Part shown: piece by piece, positions 1 through 9,034 of the stretch | How positions within the stretch are numbered: the first letter of the stretch is position 1 | Layout of the letters: every line of letters starts with the position of its first letter | Program-made: the position numbers and the translations under genes | The notes under the pieces: generated by a model | Seen by the model: only the letters and a program-made list of their open reading frames with translations | What the model was told of the DNA's origin: nothing | Database searches by the model: none | Source of the DNA: Bacteroidota bacterium | GTDB lineage: Bacteria; Bacteroidota; Rhodothermia; Balneolales; Balneolaceae | Reading direction: 5' to 3' | DNA length: 19,715 bases | Assembly: GCA_024635465.1 (NCBI GenBank) | Contig: JAGXIS010000081.1 | Span: 1 to 19,715, forward strand

Positions 1-1
1 G

Positions 2-1306
2 CTTTCTCTATTCGACGACGAACAGGAAAATGTTATTTACATGAAAGGGGCTGAGATGATGTATCGCTACCAGACCGATTTTGAGTTCCCGTTTCGACAA
101 GAGAGTAACTTTTGGTATTTGACCGGAGTCAATGAGGCCGATTATCATGCCGTGATCGTTGTTAAAACCGGTGAATTTTATCTGTTTCATCCCAAAAGAG
201 ATGCTCAATACGGGGTTTGGCATGGCAGAATCAAATCAACCGAGGAGATACAGGAGTTGTATCAACCGGATAAACTTTATCTGGATAATGAGCTTTTAAC
301 GGTATTGAATAATCTCAATCCATCCGTGATATACTGTTTAGATGAGTTGCAGGCTGAATACTTGGAAGATTTAAATAGAGAATTTACAGTAGACACAGAA
401 TCCTTACCTGATGCATTAACGTACTGTCGAAGTATCAAAACCGATGAGGAATTGAATAAGATGCGCCGTGCGGCAGAAGTAAATGATATGGCTCATCTCG
501 AAGTGATCAAATCTATCAAACCCGGTATGTATGAATATGAATCCAAGGCCATTTTTGATCACGCTCAAAAAAGTCGTGGGAACTTGCAACCGGCTTATTC
601 CGGAATTCATGCAAGTGGTGTGAACAGTGCAATTTTGCACTATACAGGTAGTGATAAGAGAATGGAAGATGGCGAATTGTTATTGGTTGATGCTGGGTTT
701 GAGTATGAAGGATATGCATCCGATGTGACACGTACTTTCCCGATAAACGGCAAATTTACAGGCGATCAGGCTGCCATCTATCAAGTAACTTTAGATGCGC
801 TCAATAAAACCATTGAGATGGTAAAACCCGGGGTTAAGATGGAAGAGCTTCATCTGGCTGCATGCAGAATTATTCTTCATGGTCTGAAAGAGTTCGGCAT
901 CGTAAAAGGCGAGATTAATGAGATGATGGAGAAAAATATCTTTGCCCTCTTTTTTCCTCATGGATTGGGGCACTTTTTGGGGTTGGACACTCATGATGTG
1001 GGAGGATATCCAAAAGGAGTGGATCGAATCGATCGTCCGGGTGTCCGTTTTTTAAGGGTACGGCGTGAACTGGAACCCGGGATGGTGATCACTGTAGAAC
1101 CCGGAATCTATTTTATCCCGGCGCTTCTAAAGCCGGCGCTTCTCAATAAAGAACAGGCTCCGTTTTTGAATGCGAAAAAAATTGAGTCTTTGTATAATTT
1201 CGGTGGGATTCGAATTGAGGACAATTTGATCGTCACAGAAACAGGCAGTGAAAACATGACAAATGTGCCGAAAGAGATCAAGGAGTTAGAACAGTTGATG
1301 AAATAA
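2..1306 (+). CDS. Prolidase-type Xaa-Pro peptidase (M24B), 5' partial
   Basis: Metallopeptidase of the pita-bread fold that cleaves the bond before proline; by similarity a cytosolic Xaa-Pro dipeptidase or aminopeptidase. The frame is open to the left edge (LSLFDDEQENVIYMKG...), so the true start lies outside and the ATG at 41 is internal. Counting from that Met, all five metal ligands are visible: D217 and D228 in LLLVDAGFEYEGYASDVTRT, H311 in HGLGHFLG, E353 in TVEPGIYF and E393 in GIRIEDN. Their spacing (11, 83, 42, 40) matches what I recall of human PEPD (D276, D287, H370, E412, E452). R339 sits where PEPD has the proline-carboxylate-binding Arg398. The FRQESNFWYLTGV segment is typical of the N-terminal aminopeptidase P domain. 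The gene converges on the bisphosphatase gene with only 10 bases between the stops. Family certain; dipeptidase versus aminopeptidase specificity is inferred. Confidence 0.9.
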   Translation, partial: LSLFDDEQENVIYMKGAEMMYRYQTDFEFPFRQESNFWYLTGVNEADYHAVIVVKTGEFYLFHPKRDAQYGVWHGRIKSTEEIQELYQPDKLYLDNELLTVLNNLNPSVIYCLDELQAEYLEDLNREFTVDTESLPDALTYCRSIKTDEELNKMRRAAEVNDMAHLEVIKSIKPGMYEYESKAIFDHAQKSRGNLQPAYSGIHASGVNSAILHYTGSDKRMEDGELLLVDAGFEYEGYASDVTRTFPINGKFTGDQAAIYQVTLDALNKTIEMVKPGVKMEELHLAACRIILHGLKEFGIVKGEINEMMEKNIFALFFPHGLGHFLGLDTHDVGGYPKGVDRIDRPGVRFLRVRRELEPGMVITVEPGIYFIPALLKPALLNKEQAPFLNAKKIESLYNFGGIRIEDNLIVTETGSENMTNVPKEIKELEQLMK

Positions 1307-1316
1307 CCTGGAGAAT

Positions 1317-3296
1317 TTAACCCTCCTTGATTAATCCCGTTCGATATGCTTCCAGGAGTGACTTGAGATTCTGAATTTTCTTCTGAATCATAATACCGTC
1401 ATCAGTATCCACTACTCTGTTTCGGTTCAATTTTTTCTCGACAACCCGTGTCTCTGAACGTATATCCTGCTCCTCACGGATTGCTTTTTGAATCGATTCA
1501 AACGGTTCATGAGAAGCAAGTAATAATCCGTAGGAGTTATAAATAAGTGTATAGCCTGCAATACCGGTTTTGGATTGATAGGCTTTCGAAAATCCGCCAT
1601 CTATCACAATCAATTTACCACCGGCTTTAAGAGGTTTTTCACCCCGACTCACTTTTACAGGAACGTGACCATTCACTACATGACCCGTTTTAGGATCCAA
1701 TCCAAACTCCTTAAGAATTTCTTCAATCACCTTCTGATCCGTTCGATAATCGTAATATGGATTCATCTTTTCGGTATGAGTTTCCGATTCCTCAACCAAA
1801 TAACGTTCAAAAGTAGCCATTTTCTCCTTCCCGAAAAGGGGTGATTGTGCCCCGCTCCATAAGTACCACATGGTGTCTTCTCCATACTGCTTCTTTTGAT
1901 AGTCATCACTTGTAAAATAACCTTGTCTGGCAAGGCGTTCGAGTCGGTCCATAAATTCTCGTGGGCCGTGATCTTTCCCGTCAAAATTAAAGTGACGCAG
2001 TGAACCGTCCGGATTCATTGGGATGCATCCATGGTAGAGCAAGTTACTGTTGTATGTGAGGTACATACTTCCTTTTGAAAAGAGAAATCGAACGTGATTT
2101 TGCAGGCGTTCACTGTTGAGAAAAGAGAGGTGGATCTTTTGCATCATACTCTTTTCCTGCTCTGTTAGTTCGTATGGATTTTCAGGATCAATGGTTGGGA
2201 AATGGGAATCAATCAATGGATAATTTTTTCCATCTATTCGCACGGTTCCATTTTCAAAATCAATTTTATCGAGCAAGAGCCGGTCGTTCATCTGGTAATG
2301 AGGCCGCCTTTTGATAATTTGTCCCTCCAGCTTTAGTTGTATGACAGTTATCGCCTTGTGCATTCGAGCCATCAGCAACTTTTCATGCTCCGTAAATTGA
2401 TTTTCATCAGTTTTTGGCTTGAAAACTTCACAGGGATCGTCAGCATAGGTATCCATCGCGAATGAGATCAGTGGGAGCATGCTGATTGCATAACCATTTT
2501 CCAGAGTTTCCATATTTGCATAACGAAGGGATACTCTGATCACGTTGGTTATACACGCTTCACTTCCTGCAGCGGCCCCCATCCAAACGATGTCGTGGTT
2601 TCCCCACTGGATATCAACGGAGTGATAATCGATCAGTTTATCCATGATGATATGAGATCCGGGGCCTCGATCATAGACATCTCCTATCACATGAAGGTGC
2701 GCGATGGACAATCTTTGAATAAGGTTAGCCAGAGCAATAATAAAAGCTTCGGCACGATTTGTACCAATAATGGTGTCGATAATGCTGCTGTAATATTCCT
2801 GTCGATTCAAGATGCTCTCCTGCTCATGAAGCAACTCTTCAATGATATAAGCAAAATCATTGGGTAACGCTTTTCTCACCCTGCTTCGAGTATATTTTGA
2901 TGAAACAACTCTGCAGAGTTTAATCAAGCGGAAAAGTGTGATCCTGAACCACTCCTCACTGTTCGTATTCTCTTTGAGAATCAGGGGCAGCTTTTTTTCA
3001 GGATAGTAGATTAGGGTTGCCAGGGTGCTTTTCTCATGGGCTTGTAGAGTATCTTTAAATGCATCTTCAATTTTTCGTTTGATGGAGCCTGAACCATTTC
3101 GTAAAACGTGAAGAAAAGCTTCATATTCACCGTGAATATCAGAAATAAAATGCTCGGTACCCTTTGGAAGTTCCAGAATGGCACTCAGGTTTATAATTTC
3201 TGTAGAAGCCGCTCGAATGGATGGGTATTGTTGAGATAGCAACTGGAGATAATTTAAATCTATACCGGAATGGAGTGCATCTTTTTTTTCTCCCAA
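1317..3296 (-). CDS. fbp: Class III fructose-1,6-bisphosphatase
   Basis: Hydrolyses fructose-1,6-bisphosphate to fructose-6-phosphate, the committing step of gluconeogenesis, in the cytosol. At 659 residues it is the long Firmicutes/Bacteroidota-type (class III) enzyme, built on a calcineurin-like metallophosphatase core. Visible metal motifs are SDIHGEY (about 52-58), GDVYDRG (about 205-211) and GNHD (about 232-235), with a later NGHVPVK segment and IDGGFSKAYQ near the C-terminus. The start is a TTG at 3296-3294. No ATG or GTG occurs between the upstream in-frame stop and this codon, and the next residues lead into the conserved LNYLQLLSQQYPSI stretch, so TTG is the best choice, though not certain. 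The gene is divergent from the propeller sensor and convergent with the prolidase, so it is probably a single transcription unit. Confidence 0.95.
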   Translation of the reverse strand: MGEKKDALHSGIDLNYLQLLSQQYPSIRAASTEIINLSAILELPKGTEHFISDIHGEYEAFLHVLRNGSGSIKRKIEDAFKDTLQAHEKSTLATLIYYPEKKLPLILKENTNSEEWFRITLFRLIKLCRVVSSKYTRSRVRKALPNDFAYIIEELLHEQESILNRQEYYSSIIDTIIGTNRAEAFIIALANLIQRLSIAHLHVIGDVYDRGPGSHIIMDKLIDYHSVDIQWGNHDIVWMGAAAGSEACITNVIRVSLRYANMETLENGYAISMLPLISFAMDTYADDPCEVFKPKTDENQFTEHEKLLMARMHKAITVIQLKLEGQIIKRRPHYQMNDRLLLDKIDFENGTVRIDGKNYPLIDSHFPTIDPENPYELTEQEKSMMQKIHLSFLNSERLQNHVRFLFSKGSMYLTYNSNLLYHGCIPMNPDGSLRHFNFDGKDHGPREFMDRLERLARQGYFTSDDYQKKQYGEDTMWYLWSGAQSPLFGKEKMATFERYLVEESETHTEKMNPYYDYRTDQKVIEEILKEFGLDPKTGHVVNGHVPVKVSRGEKPLKAGGKLIVIDGGFSKAYQSKTGIAGYTLIYNSYGLLLASHEPFESIQKAIREEQDIRSETRVVEKKLNRNRVVDTDDGIMIQKKIQNLKSLLEAYRTGLIKEG

Positions 3297-3562
3297 AATA
3301 GTCTGTTTAATGTGAAATTTTTTCTTGATGAATAGCTCTTAAATGTAGGATCCTCAATATAAACGAGTATAAGCCGGAACTCAAGAGGGAGAATTAAGTA
3401 TATGAAGTTGTCATTTTCCGCAAATGATTGACAGACAATGGGGAATTAAGTCATTCATATATGTAATACTACTAATGGATTAAGTGATTATCTTATATAA
3501 TCCGTACCATAGTACGTGCCTCACTATATTGAAAATTTGATTCGTAAAGTACTATTCTAAAA
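3297..3562. promoter_or_regulatory. Divergent intergenic region fbp / sensor kinase
   Basis: 266 bases between the start of fbp (minus) and the start of the sensor kinase (plus), so it must hold both promoters. Two short inverted repeats are visible: GGATTA (3477-3482) with TAATCC (3498-3503), and CGTAC-CATA-GTACG (3503-3516). A TTGACA hexamer occurs at 3428-3433 but has no good partner at 17 bases. No convincing Bacteroidota-type TAnnTTTG element could be fixed. No small gene was seen. Confidence 0.4.
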
Positions 3563-5425
3563 ATGGTTAAAGTGACAATCCTTATCCTTATTTCTGCTTT
3601 CCTTTTATCGATAGATTGCATTGGGCAGGATATTGATAAACGATTCCATCAGATTACCATCGAAGATGGTTTGTCACAATCCTCTATACAGGCCATACTT
3701 CAAGACTCCAAAGGATTCATGTGGTTTGGAACCGAAGATGGCTTAAACAGATATGACGGTTATAATTTTACGGTTTACAAGACAGAATCCGGAAACCCAA
3801 ACAGTTTGAGTGATAATAATATCACTGCCCTGTTTGAAGATTCTGAAGAGCGGATCTGGATTGGGACGCAAGCCGGGGGTTTGGTTCAGTATGATCGAAA
3901 ACTGGATAGTTTTACCACATATACAGGAGTTGATGATGATGAGAGCTGGCAGACATTGAGTTCAAATACCATTTGGGCGATAGCAGAAGATCATGAGGGT
4001 CTTCTATGGGTGGGAACGTCATATGGGTTAAATCTTTTTGATGCAGAAGCAGGTCGATTTCATAGAATTTTTTCTGAGGATGAACAAACAACACTATCCG
4101 GTAATTACATATCCACTCTGTTTATAGATGAAAGTGAGACACTTTGGGTTGGTACGGATGATGGATTTAATAAACTGGACCGTGTAAATGGAGGTTTTAC
4201 GCGCTATCAAACGGTTCAAGAAGGAGACGATACTGTCTCTTTGGGTATGATCCGAACACTTTATGAAGATGAAAGAGGAAATTTCTGGGTTGGTACGGAG
4301 GAACAAGGACTTTTTCTTTTTGATGTTGAAAATGAATCGTTTACGCGGTATGCTCATGAGCCTGGAAATCCAAGCAGTATAAGTGGAAACGCCATCTTTT
4401 CAATTGTGGAGGATCAAACCGGTAATCTTTGGATAGGAACCGGTAGTGATGGAGTCAATATCATGGATCGTGATAATGAAGTATTTCATAGATATCAACA
4501 GAGCAATGAAAGTGTTTATAGCATAAATTCAGACTCGATAAATCAACTATATGTAAGCAGTGAAGGAGTTGTATGGATTGGCACATTTACAGGCGGTATA
4601 AATTTACATGATTTAGAGGAGCGATTTTTCAATTACTACGTTAATGATCCACGGAATGTAAATAGCTTAAGTAATAATATTGTTCAGACAATAGTAGAGA
4701 GGCCGAATGAAATTTTATGGATAGGAACGGATGGAGGCGGACTCAATCTGTTCGATCCAATATCCGAAGATTTTACACGATTCCAATCAAATCCGGATGA
4801 TAGTCTGAACCCCTCATCTGATGTAATATTGGATATACACAGAACTGAGTCGGGAATGTGGTTGGCAACTTATGGTGGGGGTGTGGACTTTTATGATTTT
4901 GAGAGTCAGACGTTTAGAAATTTTACTTCAGAACCCGGGAATCTTCAGAGCTTGAGCAGCAATTATGTTTACAACATCAACGAGTCGCGGGATGGAAATT
5001 TATGGTTCAGCACAAATGCTGGTGGAGTCATGGAATTTAATCCGGACAACGAGCAGTTTCGACATTTTCGACTATTCCAAGAGAGTCCGGACGAACCAAT
5101 GACACTTCGGAATGATGATAGCAGAATAGCTTATGAAGATAGTAATGGGAATATTTGGATAGGTAGTTATGGGGGTTTGCTTCATCGGTATGTACCGGGT
5201 GATGAGCATATCAAAGTATATAATATCAATGAAGAGAATGACTATTCTGCGAGTGTAGTTCAGGCCATTTTTGAAGCTGAGGATGGGAAACTCTGGTTTG
5301 GGTCGAGGGGGGTGGACTTCTTCAATATGATAGAGAATCAGATCGGATTATTCCTTATGCAACCACTGATAATGGTCTTCCGAATAACAGTGTTCACACC
5401 ATTCTTCAAGACTCAAATGGAATGA
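3563..5425 (+). CDS. Two-component propeller sensor, N-terminal part (frameshifted)
   Basis: Periplasmic sensing half of a membrane histidine kinase. A signal peptide (MVKVTILILISAFLLSIDCIGQ) is followed by Reg_prop repeats of the form GxLWIGTxxGLNxxD. Eleven complete repeats and the first half of a twelfth are read in this frame, among them FMWFGTEDGLNRYD, RIWIGTQAGGLVQYD and LLWVGTSYGLNLFD. After KLWFGSRG the frame leaves the family pattern, and the last ~35 residues (VDFFNMIENQ...) look like out-of-frame sequence ending at 5425. The expected continuation, GGLLQYDRESDRIIPYATTD, is present one frame away. The shift maps to the run of six G at 5307-5312. One extra base there would give a single protein of about 1111 residues with 14 repeats, i.e. 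two seven-bladed propellers. This is either a real inactivating mutation or a homopolymer sequencing error. Confidence 0.85.
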   Translation: MVKVTILILISAFLLSIDCIGQDIDKRFHQITIEDGLSQSSIQAILQDSKGFMWFGTEDGLNRYDGYNFTVYKTESGNPNSLSDNNITALFEDSEERIWIGTQAGGLVQYDRKLDSFTTYTGVDDDESWQTLSSNTIWAIAEDHEGLLWVGTSYGLNLFDAEAGRFHRIFSEDEQTTLSGNYISTLFIDESETLWVGTDDGFNKLDRVNGGFTRYQTVQEGDDTVSLGMIRTLYEDERGNFWVGTEEQGLFLFDVENESFTRYAHEPGNPSSISGNAIFSIVEDQTGNLWIGTGSDGVNIMDRDNEVFHRYQQSNESVYSINSDSINQLYVSSEGVVWIGTFTGGINLHDLEERFFNYYVNDPRNVNSLSNNIVQTIVERPNEILWIGTDGGGLNLFDPISEDFTRFQSNPDDSLNPSSDVILDIHRTESGMWLATYGGGVDFYDFESQTFRNFTSEPGNLQSLSSNYVYNINESRDGNLWFSTNAGGVMEFNPDNEQFRHFRLFQESPDEPMTLRNDDSRIAYEDSNGNIWIGSYGGLLHRYVPGDEHIKVYNINEENDYSASVVQAIFEAEDGKLWFGSRGVDFFNMIENQIGLFLMQPLIMVFRITVFTPFFKTQME

Positions 5426-6897
5426 TTTGGTTATCAACCAATAATGGTATTTCCAGACTCAATCCCGAGACCGGAGATTTCTCAAATCTGAATAATGACC
5501 ATGGACTCAATACCCGGGAGTTTAACCCGAGATCGGGGATAATTCATAGTAGCGGTAATATCTACTTTGGAAGTATTTCCGGTTTTACAAGGTTTCATCC
5601 GGATAGTATTAGAATTGATGAGAGCACACATCCGGTTATTCTGACAGAATTGCTTTTGTTTAATCGCCCGGTACCAATTGGAGAGGAGTCCCCATTGAAT
5701 GAGCATATCAGTGAGTTAAGTGAGATTTCACTCAGTCATAACAGTAGTGTCATTACAATCGGTTATACCGTATTGAATTACAGTCATCATAAGGGCAACC
5801 AATTTGCATATAGATTATTGGGATTTGAAGAAGACTGGAACTATGTTGGAGATCAGAGGCGGGCAACGTATACCAATTTGAGTCCGGGTGATTATGAGTT
5901 TCAAGTGATGAGTGCCAATAACTTTGGACATTGGAATGAGGAGTTGACTACTTTGACAATCCATATAATACCGCCATTTTGGAGTACAATATGGTTTATA
6001 GGGTTGATGATCATTTTTGTTACCGGTGTAAGTATGTGGACTTATCGATACAGGATGAATTTAGTGAGAGTAGAGAGAATCAGACTGGAAAAGAAGATAC
6101 GAGAGAGAACAAAAGAGCTACAACGATCAAACAATACCAAGGATAAACTCTTTTCGATTATAGCTCATGATTTGAGAAACTATGCGGGGAGTATTACGGG
6201 GTTAGCCACGCTAATTAACGATAACAGTCAAAATGATAATTTTGAGGAGATGAAAGAGTATACGGAGATGCTTGAAAAAGCTTCTTTTCAATTTGATGAC
6301 TTTTTAAAAAATCTGCTTGAGTGGGCTCGATATCAGACGAATAAAATCAAGATTGAACCAAAGGTGTTTTTATTGGAAGATGTGGTTAATCACGTTGTAG
6401 ACCAATCATCACCGAATTTAAAAAGTAAGAAAATTGAGATCAAGGTTTATATAGAAGATGATCTTAGGGTTTATGCAGACCCAAACCTGTTTGCAATTGC
6501 CATATTTAATTTGATCAACAATGCGATAAAATTTAGTCATCCGAAAGGTCTAATTGAGATTCGGGGGAAATCGGTTGGAGGCAAAAGAGCTGAGGTATCG
6601 GTTCAGGATTATGGTGTTGGCATGACTAAGGATTCTGTAGAAAAATTATTGAAAGATGGCGAAACATTTACTAAAACGGGTACGTCCGGTGAAAAGGGAA
6701 CCGGGTTAGGTTTTGATCTGTGTAAAGATTTTGTTGATAAAAATGGCGGATCTATCAAAGTTGAGAGCAAAGTTGGAGAGGGAACAACGATTCGTTTTAC
6801 AATTACAAAAGATAAGGCAAGCAGTGCGGATTCTGCCAAAATGAAATCAATCAAAGAGCGCTATTTTTCGATGAGCAATGAAGAAATTGATTCCTAG
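5422..6897 (+). CDS. Two-component propeller sensor, histidine kinase part (frameshifted)
   Basis: C-terminal half of the same sensor. The frame is open from about 5281, so the ATG at 5422 is probably not a real start. It begins with propeller repeats 13 and 14 (IWLSTNNGISRLN, IYFGSISGFTRFH). A Y_Y_Y-type Ig-like domain follows (about 60-180, with FAYRLLGFEEDWNY and PGDYEFQVMSAN), then one membrane helix (FWSTIWFIGLMIIFVTGVSMW), a short charged linker, and a HisKA/HATPase kinase. The phosphoacceptor is H249 in SIIAHDLRN. The N box is NLINNAIKFSHP, G1 is DYGVGM and G2 is GEKGTGLGFDLC. No receiver or AraC domain follows, so this is a classical rather than hybrid kinase whose response regulator is not in the window. 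Such sensors commonly read polysaccharides or other nutrients; the ligand here is unknown. Confidence 0.85.
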   Translation: MIWLSTNNGISRLNPETGDFSNLNNDHGLNTREFNPRSGIIHSSGNIYFGSISGFTRFHPDSIRIDESTHPVILTELLLFNRPVPIGEESPLNEHISELSEISLSHNSSVITIGYTVLNYSHHKGNQFAYRLLGFEEDWNYVGDQRRATYTNLSPGDYEFQVMSANNFGHWNEELTTLTIHIIPPFWSTIWFIGLMIIFVTGVSMWTYRYRMNLVRVERIRLEKKIRERTKELQRSNNTKDKLFSIIAHDLRNYAGSITGLATLINDNSQNDNFEEMKEYTEMLEKASFQFDDFLKNLLEWARYQTNKIKIEPKVFLLEDVVNHVVDQSSPNLKSKKIEIKVYIEDDLRVYADPNLFAIAIFNLINNAIKFSHPKGLIEIRGKSVGGKRAEVSVQDYGVGMTKDSVEKLLKDGETFTKTGTSGEKGTGLGFDLCKDFVDKNGGSIKVESKVGEGTTIRFTITKDKASSADSAKMKSIKERYFSMSNEEIDS

Positions 6898-6941
6898 CTT
6901 TAAAAATCTCAAATCTAAATTTGGAGTGGGAAAACGAGGTT

Positions 6942-6994
6942 CATCCAGGACTGGATGTGAAGGAAAACGATTAGTAAATTTTTATTTTTTTACT
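6942..6994 (+). terminator. Possible terminator region after the sensor kinase
   Basis: A short perfect inverted repeat CATCCAG-GA-CTGGATG (6942-6957) is followed about 20 bases later by a T-rich stretch flanked by AGTAAA (6973-6978) and TTTACT (6989-6994). It lies 45 bases after the kinase stop in a convergent gap. The U-tract is not directly after the stem, so this is only a candidate. Confidence 0.3.
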
Positions 6995-7011
6995 GAATAA
7001 TCAGCCCGGGA

Positions 7012-7039
7012 TCAACTATTTGGTCATGTCTTTAGTTGA
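7012..7039. terminator. Weak inverted repeat near the hemN 3' end
   Basis: TCAACTA (7012-7018) pairs with TAGTTGA (7033-7039) across a 14-base loop, 26 bases beyond the hemN stop in the convergent gap. No clear U-tract follows on the minus strand. It may help stop hemN transcripts; weak call. Confidence 0.25.
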
Positions 7040-7064
7040 CTATTCACTGTATCAGGAATCACTG

Positions 7065-8447
7065 CTACACTGTTCTTGAATAGGCTTTTTTATTCCGATG
7101 TTGGCTCAGGTAGGAGTCAAAAACCATTGCAATATTTCTTAAAAAGAGTCGGCCTGTTTTGGTGATTCGAAATCCGTTTTCCGACTGTATAATTAATCCG
7201 TCAGATTCTAATTCAGAAATGCGATTTAATTCATCTTTGAATATAGATTGAAAGTTGATCCCGAAATTTTCTGATAAACGATCAAAATTCAGTTCTGCTT
7301 TACACATAATCTGCATGATGATATTTTTTCTGATTCGATCCTCATCCGTCAATTCGAGAATTTTTTGGATCGGTAAATTGTCAGAGTCCAGGGTAGAATA
7401 GTAAGCATAAAGTTCTTTTTCATTTTGTCTGTAGATTGCACTGTTTTGTGAAATACTTGACATGCCCAATCCAATCATTTCCAAATCAGCATGAGTGCTG
7501 TACCCCTGGAAATTTCGCTGTAGTGTTTCGTTGTGAAGAGCTTTACTCAGCTCATCATTACTCTTTGCAAAGTGGTCCATTCCAATAAAAACGTAACCTG
7601 AATGGGGCAGTGTATCAACTGCATAAATCAACATGCTTAGTTTATCCCTGGTTGAAGGAAAATCGTCTTCATTCAAAAGTTTTTGTGAAGGCATCCGGGC
7701 AGGCATATGAGCATAACTGTATATGGCGAGGCGATCGGGATCTATCGATAAAACATTCTTCAGGGTTTCTCTGAAAGTTGAAAGTGTCTGTTTTGGCAAA
7801 CCATAAATAAGGTCAAAATTGATATTTTGAATACCTGCATTTCTTAACAGTTCGGTTATACGTTTTGTCTGTTCAAAAGGCTGAATTCGATGAATTGCTT
7901 TCTGAACCTCCTCATTTGTATCCTGCACGCCTAAGGAAGCTCTATTACAGCCGATTTCTTTCAATGCTTGGATGTGTCCTTCATGAACTCTTCTGGGATC
8001 TATTTCAACACTAAACTCTATATCCGGATGTAGTTTATAAAATCGGTTAATAATATCACCGAGTCTGTAGATCTGTTCCGGCAATAAGAACGTTGGCGTA
8101 CCACCCCCAAAATGGATCTGTTTAATATCACTATCCGGATGAATTGTAGACAGGGATAATTTTATCTCTTTTTCTAAATAGTCGATATATTTGTCTGCGC
8201 TGGCAGGGTCTTTGGTGATCACCTTTGTACAGCCGCAGTACCAGCAAAGAGAGTGACAAAATGGAATGTGAATGTAGAGAGATAAAGATTTGGGGGTTTG
8301 ATGCCCGCTGTACAGACCGTCAAGGAGTGATGCAGAATCAAACTCATTGGTAAACTGCAGTGCAGTTGGGTAAGAGGTATATCTAGGTCCCGGTACATTA
8401 TATTTTGAAACGAGATCTAATAAATCTATTTGGTTACTTATTGGCAC
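7065..8447 (-). CDS. hemN: Oxygen-independent coproporphyrinogen III dehydrogenase
   Basis: Radical-SAM enzyme that decarboxylates coproporphyrinogen III to protoporphyrinogen IX without oxygen, allowing heme synthesis under anoxia. The 460-residue length is typical of HemN. The N-terminus has the HemN-specific YNVPGPRYTSYPTA. The radical-SAM cluster motif is C64-x3-C68-x2-C71 followed by a further Cys (CHSLCWYCGC), which distinguishes true HemN from HemW-like relatives. FGGGTPTFL (SAM binding) and GYSTHADLEMIGLGMSSIS are also conserved. The start is a GTG at 8447-8445, because no other usual start codon lies between the upstream in-frame stop and this codon. It begins 15 bases after the Rrf2 stop, so the two are almost surely co-transcribed and under the operator-like repeat at 8950-8973. 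A role supplying heme for anaerobic cytochromes fits the neighbouring nos genes. Confidence 0.95.
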   Translation of the reverse strand: MPISNQIDLLDLVSKYNVPGPRYTSYPTALQFTNEFDSASLLDGLYSGHQTPKSLSLYIHIPFCHSLCWYCGCTKVITKDPASADKYIDYLEKEIKLSLSTIHPDSDIKQIHFGGGTPTFLLPEQIYRLGDIINRFYKLHPDIEFSVEIDPRRVHEGHIQALKEIGCNRASLGVQDTNEEVQKAIHRIQPFEQTKRITELLRNAGIQNINFDLIYGLPKQTLSTFRETLKNVLSIDPDRLAIYSYAHMPARMPSQKLLNEDDFPSTRDKLSMLIYAVDTLPHSGYVFIGMDHFAKSNDELSKALHNETLQRNFQGYSTHADLEMIGLGMSSISQNSAIYRQNEKELYAYYSTLDSDNLPIQKILELTDEDRIRKNIIMQIMCKAELNFDRLSENFGINFQSIFKDELNRISELESDGLIIQSENGFRITKTGRLFLRNIAMVFDSYLSQHRNKKAYSRTV

Positions 8448-8462
8448 AGATTTGTGATTTAA

Positions 8463-8924
8463 TTAATCATCAAAGAGAATATCAAAACCACCATCCGCAG
8501 TGAGTCTTAAATTTTCTGCCTTACCCTTTTTAACCAGTTCGGTAAGTGTAGATTCTTCCAGCATCTCGCGGATTGCGTCTCTGGTTTCTGCCCATTTATC
8601 GTGAATGGGGCAGTGTGCTTTTACACCGCATCCCGGCAGACCTAATGCGCATTCTGTGAGAAGTTGAGGTCCATCAATAGCGATTACGATATCCATTAAA
8701 TGGACATCATTGCCTGTTCGTACGAGTCGCACTCCCCCATTGGGACCTTTAAAGGATTCCAGCAATCCTTCAGCCGTAAGTTGTTGTAAAATCTTAGTTA
8801 AGAAGTGAAAAGATATTTCAAGTTTATCGCTCATTTGGCGAATTGGAATAAATTTTCCTTTCTCTTGATTGGCCAGGTAGAGCGCTGCTCGTAAACCGTA
8901 AACGCATGATTTAGAAAGTAACAT
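8463..8924 (-). CDS. Rrf2-family Fe-S regulator upstream of hemN
   Basis: 153-residue winged-helix repressor of the Rrf2 family (relatives NsrR, IscR, RirA). The N-terminal HTH is clear: LSKSCVYGLRAALYLA, then the recognition region ISFHFLTKILQQLT and the wing GPNGGVRL. Three cysteines, C92-x6-C99-x5-C105, with H108 three residues on, lie in CALGLPGCGVKAHCPIH. This is the position where NsrR and IscR bind a [4Fe-4S] or [2Fe-2S] cluster, so NO, O2 or Fe-S status is the likely signal. It is the first gene of a two-gene unit with hemN. An inverted repeat identical in its arms to one upstream of the other Rrf2 gene (16698-17156) lies 26 bases before its ATG, suggesting autoregulation. NsrR-like function is inferred from context, not proven. 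Confidence 0.9.
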   Translation of the reverse strand: MLLSKSCVYGLRAALYLANQEKGKFIPIRQMSDKLEISFHFLTKILQQLTAEGLLESFKGPNGGVRLVRTGNDVHLMDIVIAIDGPQLLTECALGLPGCGVKAHCPIHDKWAETRDAIREMLEESTLTELVKKGKAENLRLTADGGFDILFDD

Positions 8925-8949
8925 AATCCCTCTTCTTAGGAATTTAAGA

Positions 8950-8973
8950 TATTAAGACGTTATTAACTTAATA
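8950..8973. promoter_or_regulatory. Operator-like inverted repeat upstream of rrf2-hemN
   Basis: TATTAAG (8950-8956), ten-base spacer, CTTAATA (8967-8973): perfect 7-bp arms. The same arms with the same 10-base spacing occur upstream of the other Rrf2 gene at 17178-17201, and both are followed by TAGARAA. Position, 26-49 bases before the ATG, fits an autoregulatory operator overlapping the promoter. Confidence 0.65.
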
Positions 8974-9034
8974 TAGAGAAATGTGTGTTTAAAAGTTCAA
9001 TAAATTCAAGGAAATAATATTACTGCAATGAGGC

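Noticed and set aside
3428..3464. Sigma70-like TTGACA promoter before the sensor kinase
   Set aside because: No acceptable -10 at 16-18 bases, and this group of bacteria uses a different promoter consensus.
5307..5312. Programmed -1 ribosomal frameshift in the sensor kinase
   Set aside because: No classical X XXY YYZ slippery heptamer in the right phase and no reason for programming in this family; a homopolymer indel or sequencing error is simpler.
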